A program made the translations under genes and the position numbers. Below the pieces are notes generated by a model. The model made no database searches. It worked only from the letters and a program-made list of their open reading frames with translations, and was not told where the DNA came from. A stretch of 64,000 bases of DNA from Acholoe squamosa. Its lineage: Eukaryota > Annelida > Polychaeta > Phyllodocida > Polynoidae. Position 1 is the stretch's first letter; each line of letters starts with the position of its first letter. Positions 48,101 through 61,032 of the stretch are shown one piece after another. The stretch lies in NCBI GenBank assembly GCA_949317995.1, contig OX439050.1:47679777-47743776 (forward strand), read 5' to 3'.

Positions 48101-50405
48101 TCTTGCATTATTCTGTTCTAGTCTAGACAGCACATGTGGCAATTTGTCCACGTAATTGTCAGTAGCTGATGTTTCCTCTAATTGTCCAATACATCAATGC
48201 CACAGAGGGCATGGAGCTCATGAACCGGTTCTGTTCTTATGCCTGCTACTAGGTATTGGTGCCAACTTACTACTAATAATTATTGTGAATCGGAGCAAAT
48301 CAAAAGGACTCAGGACTGATGCCAGGGAAATCAGAAGGTTTTCAGCAGAAGATATGATACCATCAAGAAGGCATCCTAAAAGGTCATTAAACTTCCTCAT
48401 CCAATTCAAATCGACCGAATTTCCTTCAGTGATTTTACTGGAAAACAGATAGTCAGAGATTTGATCTGCTGAAGCTGCTCAGTGACAGTTTTATCCAGGT
48501 AGATAACCGGGACTAGGGTAGAACTGCTGTAAGTAAACACTGCTGATAGTGGCCTCTAAATAGTAAATATGCTTCTGGTGCTTAAGGCCTGAGTAGTATG
48601 TAGGTTTGGTACTTGGCAGAAGGTTTGCAAGATTTAGATGTATAATTAGTATGTAGCTTTGGTACTTTGCAGATGGTCAGCAACACCTAGACATGTAAGT
48701 AGTATGTAGCCTTGGTACTTTGCAGAGGGTTTGCAAGATTTAGATGTGTAAGTAGTATGTAGCTTTGGTACTTTGCAGATGGTTTGCAACACCTAGACAT
48801 GTGAGTAGTATGTAGCCTTGGTACTTTGCAGAGGGTTTGCAAGATTTAGATGTGTAAGTAGTATGTAGCTTTGTTAATTTGCAGAAACATAAAAAAAAAC
48901 TAATCAGTTTTACACAAAATTAATTGTAACATTGATTTGAGATTACCAGCATTACACAGATCGACAACATATGCTCCACATTGATCTGAATTCCACAGTA
49001 TAATATTTAAATTGACAACAAAATTATCGTTAACCAATTCTTATATAATGCAGACATCATGAATCAATATAGCGCTTCACCATGAACGTTTTTCCTAACC
49101 CCTGCCGATGGGCTTAGTGCTGCTGCACCAACATCCATAACGACATCAACTAATTAAAACTGAAAATTCTCACATTAAAACGACTGATATTGTAAGAAAC
49201 AATAGAATGAGCGCTAACTCAGATTAGGGCGAGGAAGAATACAATACCATTACCTTTTTTTTCTGAATGATTAGGATGCTTAAGACACCTTCTGAATGTT
49301 AAAACCCCCTGTTAGTGTTAAAACACATCCCACACTCTGCAGTCAATGAGCTTGTTGAATTTCAGATAATGGCAGTGATGAATTTGGCATTTGCTTTTAT
49401 CAACTTTTGTAGATTTACTGCATTTTGGTTTTTAATTCATTCTTTAAGTTACCAGCCTGTGCAGCCAGCACAGTGTTAATAGCAATTGGCTGATTCAGTG
49501 GGTGACAGCTAAAACAATAAGGAGGAAATTTGAGAATATTCATAGTCAGTTTGACTTCACCAATGAACAGAACCTATCTACGCCGAAATCGACATTAGGC
49601 AAGAACAAAAAGATGACTCCAAAATAAATGAGTTTGATATCAGGGATAGAACAGCATTTTAGATGTAGTGAGATGGAAATTTAATTGTCCGCCTTGAGAA
49701 GGGATTTGTCCTTTCTTGCAAAGTCAAATTAATTTTCCCTCACAAAGGAGCAAAGCGTTAAAATGGTAACTGTGTCTCTGTGTCCATCAGATGAATTACC
49801 AGAAAGTTTTTATTTTGAATAACATTTACCTCCCATTGTATTTTCATTAGAAATCAGTTCTGGGATTTGATTATATCAATAATGAATTCCCAGTGTTCAG
49901 AAGGGGAAACTGTCATTGAAACTGATGCTTATGAAATGCTGTCAATTACTGCAAGGTATCTTTACTAGAATTTGAACCATGGACCTATTGTGTGCTGAAA
50001 GTGAACCATTAAGATGATCTGACATTTGCAACCATCAATACGTCCCAGATTCCATGGACCCAGCATAAATCTTGAAATGCAATAATATTCTATTGTCATG
50101 AAAGCCACCTTAAAATCAGGGGGATAGCTATTTCTACTATATTTTGGCCATATGCTACGCTTAGCCCTTCAGTTTGTCAATTGATCGCTGAGGCGCCTGC
50201 CTTGTTTGTTTTCTTTTGCTTTTCCCTGGTAGTGCATTAATTTTGTGAAAAGACCTCCAAAACACCATTCAACACAAGGAACATGACAGGCCACTTGCAA
50301 CAAAACCAATTCATGATGCGCCGTGAATACTGCTTATATTTTGAACCTTGGGTAGATACCTCAAAGTGAAAACTATGTTGATTACATGCTCTTCCTTCCT
50401 CTGAG
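48101..50405. repeat. Segmental duplication II, copy 2
   Basis: Diverged direct copy of 45071-47412. An extra block of about 150 bp at about 50100-50255 interrupts the collinearity. An open frame with a hydrophobic stretch at 48156-48452 is interrupted in copy 1, so it is probably not a conserved gene. Confidence 0.85.
48593..48886. repeat. 59-bp minisatellite with alternating unit types
   Basis: About five units alternate between a GTTTGCAAGATTTAGATGTG form and a GCAACACCTAGACATGT form, giving a 118-bp higher-order period. Copy 1 of the duplication has only about 3 units. Confidence 0.8.
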
Positions 50406-53400
50406 TAGAATAACGGCATTATCTAGATAGATATTTGAATCACCTGATGCATTACCAATGGCAGCAATAGCCATTAAGGCATGTCCTAATGGCACTTAGT
50501 CCACTCTGTTTAATGCGTTTAAAAGCTAGTGCCATGGGAAAGTATAGTTGTGTCAATATTCTCTCTGGGCACGAGGAAGGTGGAAGCATAAAACTCATGA
50601 CTTTAAAAAAAAAAGCAAAGTGCAGTTACACAAAAGTGAAATCACACCAGCCAAATACACCATGTTCAGTTGTCAGACCTGCTTCTGTATGACATGTTAA
50701 AAATAGTGTTTAGCATCTGCACACAATGTCGTAGTTTTCAGCAACAATGGCGCTGACAAGAGTGAAAAAGGTTGAAAGAGTGTAAGAAGAAAATGATAGC
50801 AGGCATCAAAATCCGTCACGAGACATCAGGGAACAGTTTAGTAGGAACTAGTCTCAGTATAACATATGCCATAGAGGACCCTAGTTTAGGTATCTAGAGT
50901 TCATTATTGTTAAGTACTAATTCAGTGCTAAGACAATAACACCCCTCCCAGGTAGCAAAACCTGTGTGGCCCCAGTGTGGCTTACAGCGGGTGCCCAGTG
51001 TGGGCCAAAAAGGGCTGCCCAATGGGCACCCAATGGGTCTTGTCCTCAGCAAAGTGTCTGGGCCACACTGGGCTAGACAATTTGGGCACAGAACAGTTTT
51101 AAAGTGGGCTCATGAATTTAGGTTCAGGTCAAGTTCAACATGGTTTTCTGATGCGGCTGACCGATGATTAGACCATATTTTTTTAATGCAAATTCAAAAG
51201 AATTTAATTAGGCCTAGTCAACTATTGAACATGACTCCCCCCCCCCTTACCAAGTATACCAATACCCAGTGGTACTCATCTATTCTATTGCACTGGTGAT
51301 TGCATCAAAAGAGTATGAATATCAGTTTGCACTCAATAAGCCAAGAAACTCCACGTTGAATCTAGTGAGATCTTGGCCATCTTTAGTGCCTCTCTTTATA
51401 GATACACCGTGAAGGGTCATAGATAAGAGCCTTTAAGCTAATATTGTCTGTAGTTAGCATGTTTGATCCTTATATCACATTCACTGCATTAGGAATGGTG
51501 TAGTCACCTTATAACTACTATGATTACCTTGATCTGCACATATTTTAAAGGGAATATCTAAGGATTTCCAAACTATGATAAAGTCTCAACATTGTTACTC
51601 AATGTCTAATTTAGAAGTATACTCCAGTTGTTCTATATTTGAGAGAATCAATTCTGTATGGGTAATACATGTGTATGTGAGATAGTTGGGGCATCAAATC
51701 CCAAAAGCCAAAGGTGAATTTGCCCTCTCTAAACCCACCCTCAGCCCAGATTGGGTAACTTGCCTTCTCCCATGAAGAGTCCATGCCTCATTGTTGCAGT
51801 GTTAAGTCTCAATACAAGCAACACCACTTTGATTATTAAGAATATCTAAGTGCTGTCCTCTGTAAATTCAGGTTATCATGTTGATAAGCATCTCCTTACA
51901 ACCTCCCACATGAGCATAGTTGACTGTTGAAATGATTTACTAAATGACGTTCAAATAAAGTTCAATGGTAGCGAAACGCTCAGCTTGTACAAATCCCCTT
52001 TGAGTCCTTCTGAGTTGTCTATTAATGAATGAAGTATATTCAATTGAAAAGGGGGAATAAAAGAAACTATTGCAAGATGACATGACTATTTTGCATAATT
52101 CTACCAATCGGTCATTGACATTGCTTAAACCTTGAGTCTGATGTTGTATCAATGTTCATATAACGTCACTGTGAGTGCCATTGCAAAAACAGCTTCTGTT
52201 GTTGGTTTGCTTGCTCTTCACGTCATGAAGCCCCACACTGCAAAACCCCATCTTCGCTTTGCCTAAAGATAGCCTAATCCCTCTCATCAGGCTCCCAACT
52301 GACATTTGTCAGAGGTCGGCAGAACCATATCTGAATAGTCCTGGAAGCAATACACACACGTATTTCATGTTCGGTCCACATTACTATATATTCTGAAAGT
52401 TGTTCTCCATTACCAGCACTTGCTTTAAGTACACAATACTAAAACCACATGTACTGTGAGGGTAAAAACCAAAATGCAAAATTACAATGGTTACTGTAAC
52501 AATTCTTGAAAGGGTAGCTCCAAATAAACAGGTGTAAATGTTCCAGATGATGCCCAAGAACTTAGTTGTAAATTATGTGGCATGTGCTTCATTTGACGAA
52601 ATGGGGACACTATCCTGCACAGGTTTCTTTTCATTTCAATTCCATTACCTACATCAGACTTTGAATATGTATTGTATTGTGCAGTATATATGGCCAATAA
52701 AATATGTCCTGCCTCTTAACAGAGAAAGTTTTGACCTCAGTGAAATTACAGAATATACAAAATCATTAAGTACATAGGAATGCAGGAAAATGAGTTTAAA
52801 GGTAACCTTTTCCAGTATAAGGCAAGCATTGGAGTTTGGATTGCCAGAAAAGACCAAACAAAATGCGATCAGATGAAATTTCTTTATTGGGGAAGTATTA
52901 TAATTCTGTAGTAATCGAATTGTAATAAGATCGGGCTGTATTGGATTGATAGAAAAAGGGTACTAATTGCAGTCACCTACAGACCTTTTTCATTGCCTTT
53001 TGAATGGAACCTAATCTCTAGGTTTGACATTTTGGGTTTATGGGCTCTTTTACGAAAAATTAAATTATCCAAGTAGGAAATCTGTTCAATCACGATTATG
53101 ATTTGTAAAATGCTTCATCTTGTACAAAACTGTTTGACTTCTGGTACTTAAAGGAGAAGAGGAGTTGCATTAATGCGTGAGAAAGGTCAATATTCCTTTA
53201 GATGTCTGACATGAAATAGCTCTATTGTCATAACACAAATATAGGACAATTGATGTGCTCGGCCGAGAGTCCTGTTATTGCAGGATTTTTCTTGCAAAAG
53301 TGGCTGCTGTGGGGAGACGGAACCCTGAGGAGACTTTGTATTACTTTCACTGTTTGAAGTAAGACAGTGCAAAGGTTATTCCTATCGATAATCTTATTCC

Positions 53401-55254
53401 TATTGATAACCTTATCAATAAATGTATGTGTGACTTCCAAACCATTTTCATCCTTCAACTACCGTGATGTGTATGCATCATCGGATACTGAATTTGTGCA
53501 TGGCGACCATGACGGGTCCTAGATGACCTTCAGGTGGACATGGGATGTATTTAGAAGCAAACATTTTAGAAATTTCAGATAACCATATCTTGAAAGAAAT
53601 ATGGCATTTCTGTGTCACATGTGCCTCATTGACCTTAGAAATAATGTAGAATTATTAGTTTTCTACTGAAATAGCCCTACTTGGGTGATATTTGAATCTC
53701 AATGAAAGTTATAATTCTGTGTCATGAATACTTATAAATCAACCTCTTGGGGACCTTGTGAGTTAATATTTCTGCTTTATGTGCATCATGATCAACTCCC
53801 GTATATCAGGCTTTGCATTAAGGGTGGAAGGTTCAATAACATAATTACAAGACACTGATAACCTGACAACATATCCTGCCCTGTAATTTTTTCCAAACGA
53901 TTATCAGCCTTGCTGGGTTCATTTAACATAAATCATTTTCCTAGGCAGAGAGATGGGAGAATAAAAAGAGGCCAACGCTATTCTTTATGCTAAGGAGAGA
54001 GGAGAAAATAGTGTTTGTGAAGGAGGAATGGGAGCTTAGCATCAGAACATCGATCAACTGTTAGGGGAATGGAAGAATCCTGTAAATGTGACCAGGAAAG
54101 CAAAAACACCCCTCTGGAGGGAAATCCATTATCAAAGTTCATCTCAAGATCTTTAAGATGAGACATCATTGGCTTGAATATTCCTAGCAGTTATGTTAAA
54201 ACCCATCCTTGAACATATGTTATTACTCATATCTGAAATCGATGATTAAGCTCTAAATACATTATAAACCATAATAATGTTTTAAAAACACAATAAATCA
54301 GCCTTTTTCATGAAAAATACATAAAAATATGGTGATTTCTATCATAGATTTTGATCTAGAAGGAATTTCTGTTTTCAGTTTTGGGTTGTTTTTTTTTGTG
54401 AGTATCTAGTTTAATCAAATATAGATTATTTGAACAGTTGCCATGGCAACCAGGAGCGGGCATATAGGTTGATTTCACATGAAGAATTTCATTTTACCAT
54501 CGAAATATGGGCCATTTCTACTAAAAATAGTGCATTTTAAATGAGACCATTGAATTCTGCATGGAAAATTAGCTTAAAGTATTTTTTATGATGATTTTAG
54601 AGTAATTTTACCCCTCCAATGCCCCCTGGTGGCATTGGAGGGGTAAAGGCTTTTCTTCTTCTCCTTGCCTCTGTTTTTTTTCACTTTTCTTTCCTTCCAA
54701 TGGCTTCCTAGTGCTTGTTTATAGAGCTACATATTGTCCTTCACATTATTGTTGTGAACATAATTTAGATCAAATTAAAAGCTACATCACTTTGGTATTT
54801 TCACAGGCCAACACAGCACACTGGATTACAATTGCTACCCAATTAGGCTTCTGAACATTATGGACCATCATAATTTTACAGCAATTTTATGCTATAGGCT
54901 CCAAGCGGAGCTGGAACTGGTCCTGGTGACATATACTGATATGAGGTGATATTATGAGAGGCAGTTTGCCCTTGAATGTGAGTGTCATCCAGGGACAAGT
55001 TACCCATCATGTCAGTGCTTATTGCTGTCTTTCAGAATGGAAATTTCAATAAAGACTAGTGGACTGGTGTATCGGTCTAGATTTCTATATTCATCTTTAT
55101 CAGCCATCCCCAACCTCTCATGGTGGGAGGGGAGGCCTTTAGATCACTAGGTCTCTCACCATGCATGAACCCCTATCTCACATATAGAACCATCATCCCA
55201 CTCAAGGCGATGACAATACACAGCTTATCATGGATCTCCTTTCCTCCAAAGGCA
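50406..55254. other. Unassigned stretch, with two small repeats
   Basis: I see no supported gene in 4.8 kb. At about 50950-51095 there is a cluster of GTGTGGCC/GGCCACAC/CCCAGTGTGGGCC words in both orientations, probably a decayed palindromic MITE. The hairpin at 54607-54647 is annotated separately. Confidence 0.4.
54607..54647. repeat. Perfect 17-bp-arm hairpin
   Basis: TTTACCCCTCCAATGCC and its exact inverse are separated by a 7-bp loop CCCTGGT. Confidence 0.9.
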
Positions 55255-55815
55255 CCTTGCAGGCAGGTAGGGTGGTAGGCAAATCCCATCTAATCCCCAA
55301 GATTTATTGAACATGCCATTAGACTGAAAAAAGATTGCTGACCCCGAGGTTTGCAGAGAGCACGGTTTGTTCTCTTTTTTTTTGAGATTATATTAGTATC
55401 GTTGAAAGGAATTACATCGATATTATACAAAAAAAGTTTCAACATTCAGTACTTGTAAATGCGATTGCCTCTCACCCTTAACCACCTCTCCTTTCACACT
55501 AAGTACTTGACTGACTTTGTCTGTGCACATACTGTTCTCCTTTGTAATAATATTGGCTCATTCTCATTTCTACCACCCCCCCCCCATGCCCCAGTTCTCC
55601 CTTTGTGAGGCCCTTATCTAACAAAACCCTCTGCATCATTTTAGAGGTTAACAGGTTCAGTCTTGGCCAATATCGTATAACTAACTTACGAATGATTTGT
55701 TAGTAACTGTAAATCAAGATTAGTTGGTAACGATGAATCATAGATTCTCAAAAGTAAAGTAAAACAATATCACCCGATTCTCAACATAAAAACATCAGAT
55801 ATGGTCATTATAGCA
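55255..55815. repeat. Segmental duplication III, copy 1
   Basis: A direct diverged match to 61989-62547 (offset about 6.73 kb). Shared blocks include GGCAAATCCCATCTAAT, CAACATAAAAACATCAGAT and ATGGTCATTATA. Confidence 0.8.
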
Positions 55816-55961
55816 ATGTGTTGCGCAAGAATGATTGAATCATTCGTGCTACTGGTTGTAGAATGATTTTCAGTGTTTCACAATTGAAAAGATAGCGGCG
55901 TGTACACATTATTATAATATGGCCATCATAAATTGAAAATAGTCGTTATTCTATGGCATAT

Positions 55962-56154
55962 TTACTGTGCAGTAATCTGTTGCCAAGCTTCATTTATCAA
56001 GTCTTTATTGTACGGCACGTGTAGATCCATCATTGAATAATTCAAAAGGCATTTGTATTCTTTTGTGCATTTTGAACTTAGCTGTGTTCGCTCAGAGATC
56101 GAATTAAAACCTTGCAGAAATGCAGTGACACTGTTATTTGACATTTCACCACTT
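55962..56154 (-). CDS. Exon-like open stretch, unknown
   Basis: On the minus strand an acceptor-like TTGATTTACAG is followed by 64 open codons (starting SGEMSNNSVTAFLQGF and ending INEAWQQITAQ) and then a stop. The composition is protein-like (mixed polar and hydrophobic, few repeats). The phase does not join the open stretch at 56267-56507 at any obvious donor. No family recognised; it could be a last exon or a pseudogene piece. Confidence 0.25.
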
Positions 56155-56266
56155 CCCCTGTAAATCAAGTTGTATTTATGAATCTTTAACTCATTGCCAA
56201 GGAACTTTGTCTATGTCTGGTAAAGTTATTTCAGAAACTTAACGAAGTAATAAAACAAGAAGAGGT

Positions 56267-56507
56267 TCATTTTGTCCCTTTATAAATTGAAGGTGTACAT
56301 GTGAAGTCATAGATTTTATTGAGGGCTTCAAATTTGCAAAGCATGGTTGTCAGGTCGACAAGTAGTGTAGAAAAGTATTCCTCCCACGCCAGATCAATCC
56401 ACTTCTGACGAGTTCCATATTGATTATCAGGATGTATTCTTCCAGGAAAGAGGGAGCACAGGCATTGTTCCCTCTGGCGATTAAGGATTGTTACTATCGC
56501 TATCTGA
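56267..56507 (-). CDS. Exon-like open stretch, unknown
   Basis: The minus strand has a long pyrimidine tract and CAAATTCAG acceptor ending at about 56508, then about 79 open codons and a TGA. Readable parts include REQCLCSLFPGRIHPDN, then KWIDLAWEEYFSTLLVDLTT, then MLCKFEALNKIYDF. The amphipathic, Trp-containing composition looks coding. I do not recognise the family. If it is a terminal exon, the rest of the gene would have to lie beyond the 4.4-kb retrotransposon inserted just upstream. Confidence 0.3.
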
Positions 56508-56603
56508 ATTTGTTTAGAACAAGTACCCATATGCAAAAGAAATTAAAAAGAAGATCCTCCATTACCCCACCATGTATGGGGAAAATTGTTACTTGCAATA
56601 TCT

Positions 56604-56606
<3 letters not shown>

Positions 56607-56657
<51 letters not shown>
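56607..56657. repeat. (TA)n at the 3' side of the DIRS-type element
   Basis: About 25 TA units. With the run at 61033-61073, it brackets the element. Confidence 0.9.
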
Positions 56658-56659
<2 letters not shown>

Positions 56660-56667
56660 TTATCTCG

Positions 56668-57750
56668 CTACCAGGGAATAATAATACCGGTAATAACGAT
56701 AATAATAATGATGATAAATACGGTAATAATAATATATGATACAGTAGTATAATAATGATCATGAGTTTGGTGGGTTACTGACCTTGGGGCTATCAGCACC
56801 ATACATGCCAAACACCTAAACACGCCAAACACATGTGAACAAACACATACCAACCAGCAATGCAATTGAGATTGGCAAAGTCTATCTAATTCCAAAAGTT
56901 CATTTTTATAGTTATGTAAATAAGTAAAAACAGAATTAGATTTCCAATTTACCTTCTTCTTAATAGACTCTATACTAAGTCCTGCGTCCTTTAACATAGT
57001 AGCACCACCATGCCTAAGTGAGTGAGTGGAGACTGAACCTTTGATACCAGCACGTAGAGATAAGGATTTCAACCTCGAATTAATATATTGGTACTGTAGA
57101 GGAACACCATTAATTTTAAATAAAAAATCACTCACAGCCCTACCTGTGCACAATTTTCCTAAGTCTCTACATGGACATAACCGAGAGGTATCATCCCTAC
57201 ATAAGTATATGTTAAAAGAATGGCCACCAAGTTGGTCAGTCTTAGATGTTTTAATGTGCAGACTAGCATAACTTTTAAATATTTTAACATCACCTACCCT
57301 TAGTGTATGGGGAGAAGATACAACATGTCCTACCCTGAGGACACCTCTATAACATAAGAGAATAGCTAACCAAAGTTTCAAGTCAGCCCTGTTGGAGAGA
57401 TCCAAATATGATCTAATACATAACATTTCTTTTGGACTCAATGGATGAATAACCCTAGTCGGAACAGCATAATTTCTACTAATACCATCCAACACCTTTT
57501 TTAGCATGAAATTACCGCTATGGTCTAAGCCACCCATAAGCTTTTGATGATACTAAATGGACGATAAATAATTCCTTACAGAAGAAGGTTTCATATATTC
57601 AGATAAGTATACTGCATATGTAGCAGCCTGTGAGGGAGAACAAGGAAAATTAGATAATTTAAATTTATTACAAAATTTTTTATACCTGTTAAGTTGTAGT
57701 TTCCTTGTTCTCCTCGTATTTTTTGATACACCCTTCGTCAAAAGACACAC
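56668..57750 (-). mobile_element. Tyrosine recombinase part of the DIRS-type element
   Basis: An N-terminal SAM-like core-binding part (YKKFCNKFKL, SQAATYAVYLSEYM, SVRNYLSSI) is followed by the catalytic domain. That domain has the first Arg in CYRGVLRVGHV, the HxxR box in STHSLRHGGATML and the nucleophile Tyr in SNSVFTYLHNY. YR enzymes join circular DNA to a target that shares a few bases with the circle junction, which fits the TA-run setting. The frame runs on into AT-rich tail sequence toward 56668. Confidence 0.85.
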
Positions 57751-59709
57751 TTTTCTTTTTTGTAACCTTTTCCATTCTGGAAGTAAAGCAGCACATATTA
57801 TTATCCTGAAGAGTGTGAATGCATTTCTCCACAGTACCTTTATAGGATAACCTAGACAATTGGTCAGCTAGAATATTATCCTCAGATTTAATATAAGTGG
57901 CATAAATTTCAACATTGTTGAGGAAACACAACCAAAATATTTCCCTTAACCACTCCATACAGAGTTTATTTTTTGATCTAACGGTATTTATCATAGCTAG
58001 CACTTGCATGTTATCTGTTATACAATGTATTCTTTTGTCTTTATAACTAGAGATCCAGCGCTTCAAGCCCATCATAACGGGATACAATTCATACACATTA
58101 ATATTTCGATGATGGTTTTTTAGATTATCCAAAATTGGAGGGGTAGTAAAATGGTCTACACCAAGACCAAACCTATCCAAGGATGTCCAGTCACCATATA
58201 GAAAATCCTTATCCATCCATGCTCCAAAGCCCCTAATAGAGGAGTCAGAGTACATTGGAGTATTAACCAAGTCATTAAGGATTAAACTTTTACAGTTAAA
58301 AGTATCACAAAAATCCAACCACCACTGAATGTCTCGCTTGGTACATTCCGAAATTTTTATATAGCCCCTAGGCTTAGCTCGAGCACACAAATCAAAGACT
58401 CTCCTGCTGAACGTTCTTCCACCCTTTACCACCTGCGAGCAAAAGGACATGAAACCTCCAATCCTCTCCAGGGTCTTCTTGGAAATAAATTTCCTATTGA
58501 CATTATCTAACAAAATGCCCTTCATTTTGTCTATCTTATCTTTAGGTAGAGTTAACTGCAGTTCAACAGAATTAATCAGAATACCTAAAAATTTGCACTC
58601 TTGTGCTGGATCGGTTACCTTTTCCTTGGAGATGACAAAACCCATATATTCCATACATTCCATCAGTAAATTTCTCTGTCTGAGGCATTCTTCATAAGAA
58701 TTTGCAATAATTATAAAATCATCTAGATAATTTACAATTCTTTCTACACCGTAGAATTTTGCAACCTCAACAATAAAATCAGAGATCCTATTAAAAATAT
58801 ACGGAGCACATTTCAGGCCAAAAGTTAACCTGTTGCTTATGTAATACTCCTCACCTTGACCAAAATCCCAACGGAACCCCTGTAGGGTGGTGTGGGGGCC
58901 GTAAACATTTATAGACCTGTAAGCAGATTTTAAGTCGACAACGCTCATGAAATCGTTCCTATCTAGCTGAGTAGTAACAGTGCTAATATTATTATAGGAA
59001 AATTTAGAACTAGTGGTACCCATGAAATTATTAATAGAAATTTTTCAGGCATACTGCAGTCTGTTATGGGTCTCAATTTACCATTTGACTTTTCGACACC
59101 CCCTAAAGAATGTATACAACGGGGCTTAATTTTTGTCTTTGAGACTAGACCAGCAGAAATTTCTTCTAACAAAATACCACACATTTCATTATAGAATTTT
59201 CCCTCGAGGATTGACTTATAATTTCCGCAATCATAAGAAGTATCGCAGTCAGGGTCAACTATCCTGAACCCCTCAACAAAACCTTGCCATAAGAATAGTG
59301 CCTCTTTATTATTTATATTAATAACACCTTTCTGGGTTAAGAATGGGGCAACTCTGCAAGGTAAAATCTGGGAATTTTTTCCATTGACATAATGAACACA
59401 ATCACACACACCATTTATACAGCTATCATACACTTCGATGCTAGGTAAATTTCCAATAGCGACAGTAAAAAATGGTTTAACCTTGCCCTGTACTGGGCCA
59501 CCATATGATATATTAATATCATCTTCAACATTTAATTGTAGATTTGCTACAGACTCCACATAAGGACTGTAGGCACCTGAGCTCTCACTGATATCATTCA
59601 GAGAGACCAAATCTACCCCTCCAGCATCAAATACACAAACACCCCGAGCTGGAGCAGCGGGTGGGGGCGAACTAGGGTCTACCAAACCTACTATACATGA
59701 CTTTGACAT
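57689..59709 (-). mobile_element. RT and RNase H part of the DIRS-type element
   Basis: The RT shows the template-binding stretch IHSLGGVEKSNGKLRPITD, then DLKSAYRSI, and the catalytic box YLDDFI. The RNase H shows MYSDSSIRGFGAW, INVYELYPVMMGLKRW and CITDNMQVLAMIN. These are the diagnostic boxes of DIRS-type RT-RH proteins. The block overlaps the start of the recombinase gene by about 60 bp, an arrangement known from DIRS-type elements. Confidence 0.85.
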
Positions 59710-59751
59710 TGATACACTGTCACATACAGGACCCTGCTCACCTGCAAAATC

Positions 59752-60774
59752 CTAGTCAGACCTGTTTACATGACAGTCCACTCTACTGTGGCCTGGCTTG
59801 GTACATGAGCTACATGCATGTTTGTATTTGCAGGGATCCCTAGTACATCCCTCAGCCCTATTAAAGGCATAACAAGAATTTGTAGATACTTTAAATTTCC
59901 CAGAGTTTTTCGACTTAGTGGAGTAAGCCTTCTGGGCCTGTACAGTACCATCATACGACAAATATCTTAAAATATCTGAATTCTCAATGACATTGAAAGC
60001 ATAGATACCCATCTCGTTAGCCCTGGATCTTACAGACTTGTCATATGCAGTAAGGGCTGGCACAGTATATATTTTAGTGCCAGATTTCTCAACCAAAACT
60101 TGCAAGTGTTTCAGCATCCCTTCAATATCAGCGCCCCTTCTATGATACTTTAGGGCGAATTTTAGGTTGACTAGAATAAGCTTCTCAATCGAGTCAATCT
60201 TATCCTTCTTTTCTACATAATTCTCTTGGTCAAACTCACCCATTTTGGTATGACGATGACGACCAGACATAGACGAATCCATTGACGATGAACGTGAGTA
60301 ACTGCGGCTGCACTGACGAGCTGTAATTGACGATCTAGACCAATGACGACCCCGTCGAGAGACTTTAATCCACTCGTCCTCGTCTTGCGCTGGCGGATAG
60401 CACGACGACTGTTGTCTTGTTTCCTTGACTACCGGACCGCGTCCCTGGCGACGTGACGTCACATCTTGTTTATCAACATACGCACGTGGTTTGCTCGAAC
60501 CGCTCGAAGTACCATACATCCCATCTTTACGGTCCCCTCTGTTAACCGCCTCTCGTAGTAAAGACTTGATATCCACCAACTCGCCTTCCAGCTTCTCTAG
60601 CCTGCTTTTACTCGTCTGGTCAACGACTGGACTGTCCAAATCAAGTGATGTACTGGACAAATCCAAGTCGCTCGTTAATCCTGAATTGGCCGATTCAGGC
60701 GAAGTTTTTGCCGATTTAGCCGATTTTTTCGCCGATACCTTAGTCTTGGTATTCCTCGTAGACTTCCTACCCAT
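59752..60774 (-). mobile_element. gag-like part of the DIRS-type element
   Basis: About 340 residues. The start at MGRKSTR is preferred because the 5' fragment at 10882 shares it. The first 40 residues are Lys/Ser-rich, followed by an acidic region and a Leu-rich coiled-coil-like stretch (LEKLEGELVDIKSLL). Then comes an Arg/Ser-rich stretch and a conserved domain (EKLILVNLKFALKY, GMLKHLQVLVEKSGTK, YDKSVRSRAN) that is the part best shared by both copies. The C terminus is a Cys/His cluster (C..FNR..GC....C...H.CSSC...GH....C) suited to nucleic acid binding. Confidence 0.8.
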
Positions 60775-60905
60775 TTTCAGGTAAAAACTGAGACCCAAAA
60801 GGCCTTAAACAGCGAATGAAAATTTAAAATTCCAGGGAACACCCAGCGTGGGGTTACCTGTACAGGTGAATACGAGCCAATTGACGGTTAGCTTGAACCC
60901 GCCCC

Positions 60906-60941
60906 CTTTTATACCAGTGGAGTTGTTGACCATGACGTCAC
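60906..60941 (-). promoter_or_regulatory. CRE plus TATA promoter, second copy
   Basis: On the minus strand TGACGTCA (60934-60941) precedes a TATAAAAGG box, as in the 5' fragment at 10729-10763. The leader keeps ACCTGTACAGGT and an ACGCTGGGTGTT hairpin segment in both copies. Confidence 0.6.
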
Positions 60942-61030
60942 ACTATGACATCATTGGTATCCTTACGAGCTGAAAGTAGTCCCTAACCGTCCGCGGCTAA
61001 TTATATAAATATACACGAGTGTATATAGTT

Positions 61031-61032
<2 letters not shown>

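Larger units (their letters stand above)
56658..61032 (-). mobile_element. DIRS-type tyrosine-recombinase retrotransposon (fossil, nearly whole)
   Basis: A 4.4-kb element on the minus strand with 5' leader and promoter, gag-like gene, reverse transcriptase plus RNase H, and a tyrosine recombinase (YR) instead of a DDE integrase. RT, RNase H and YR in this order, without protease, define the DIRS/PAT/Ngaro group. I saw no methyltransferase domain. Both borders lie in TA microsatellites, so it appears to sit inside one. I did not find full-length inverted ends or the split direct repeats of PAT/Ngaro, so the subgroup is open. It looks nearly complete, with about two breaks in total, so it is fairly young but probably inactive. 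Confidence 0.9.

Noticed and set aside
48156-48452. Open frame with a hydrophobic helix in duplication II copy 2
   Set aside because: No ATG-based start in good context, and the matching region of copy 1 is interrupted.
52230-52260. CACTGCAAAACC as the left end of another CACTG element
   Set aside because: No matching inverted right end or subterminal array could be found nearby.
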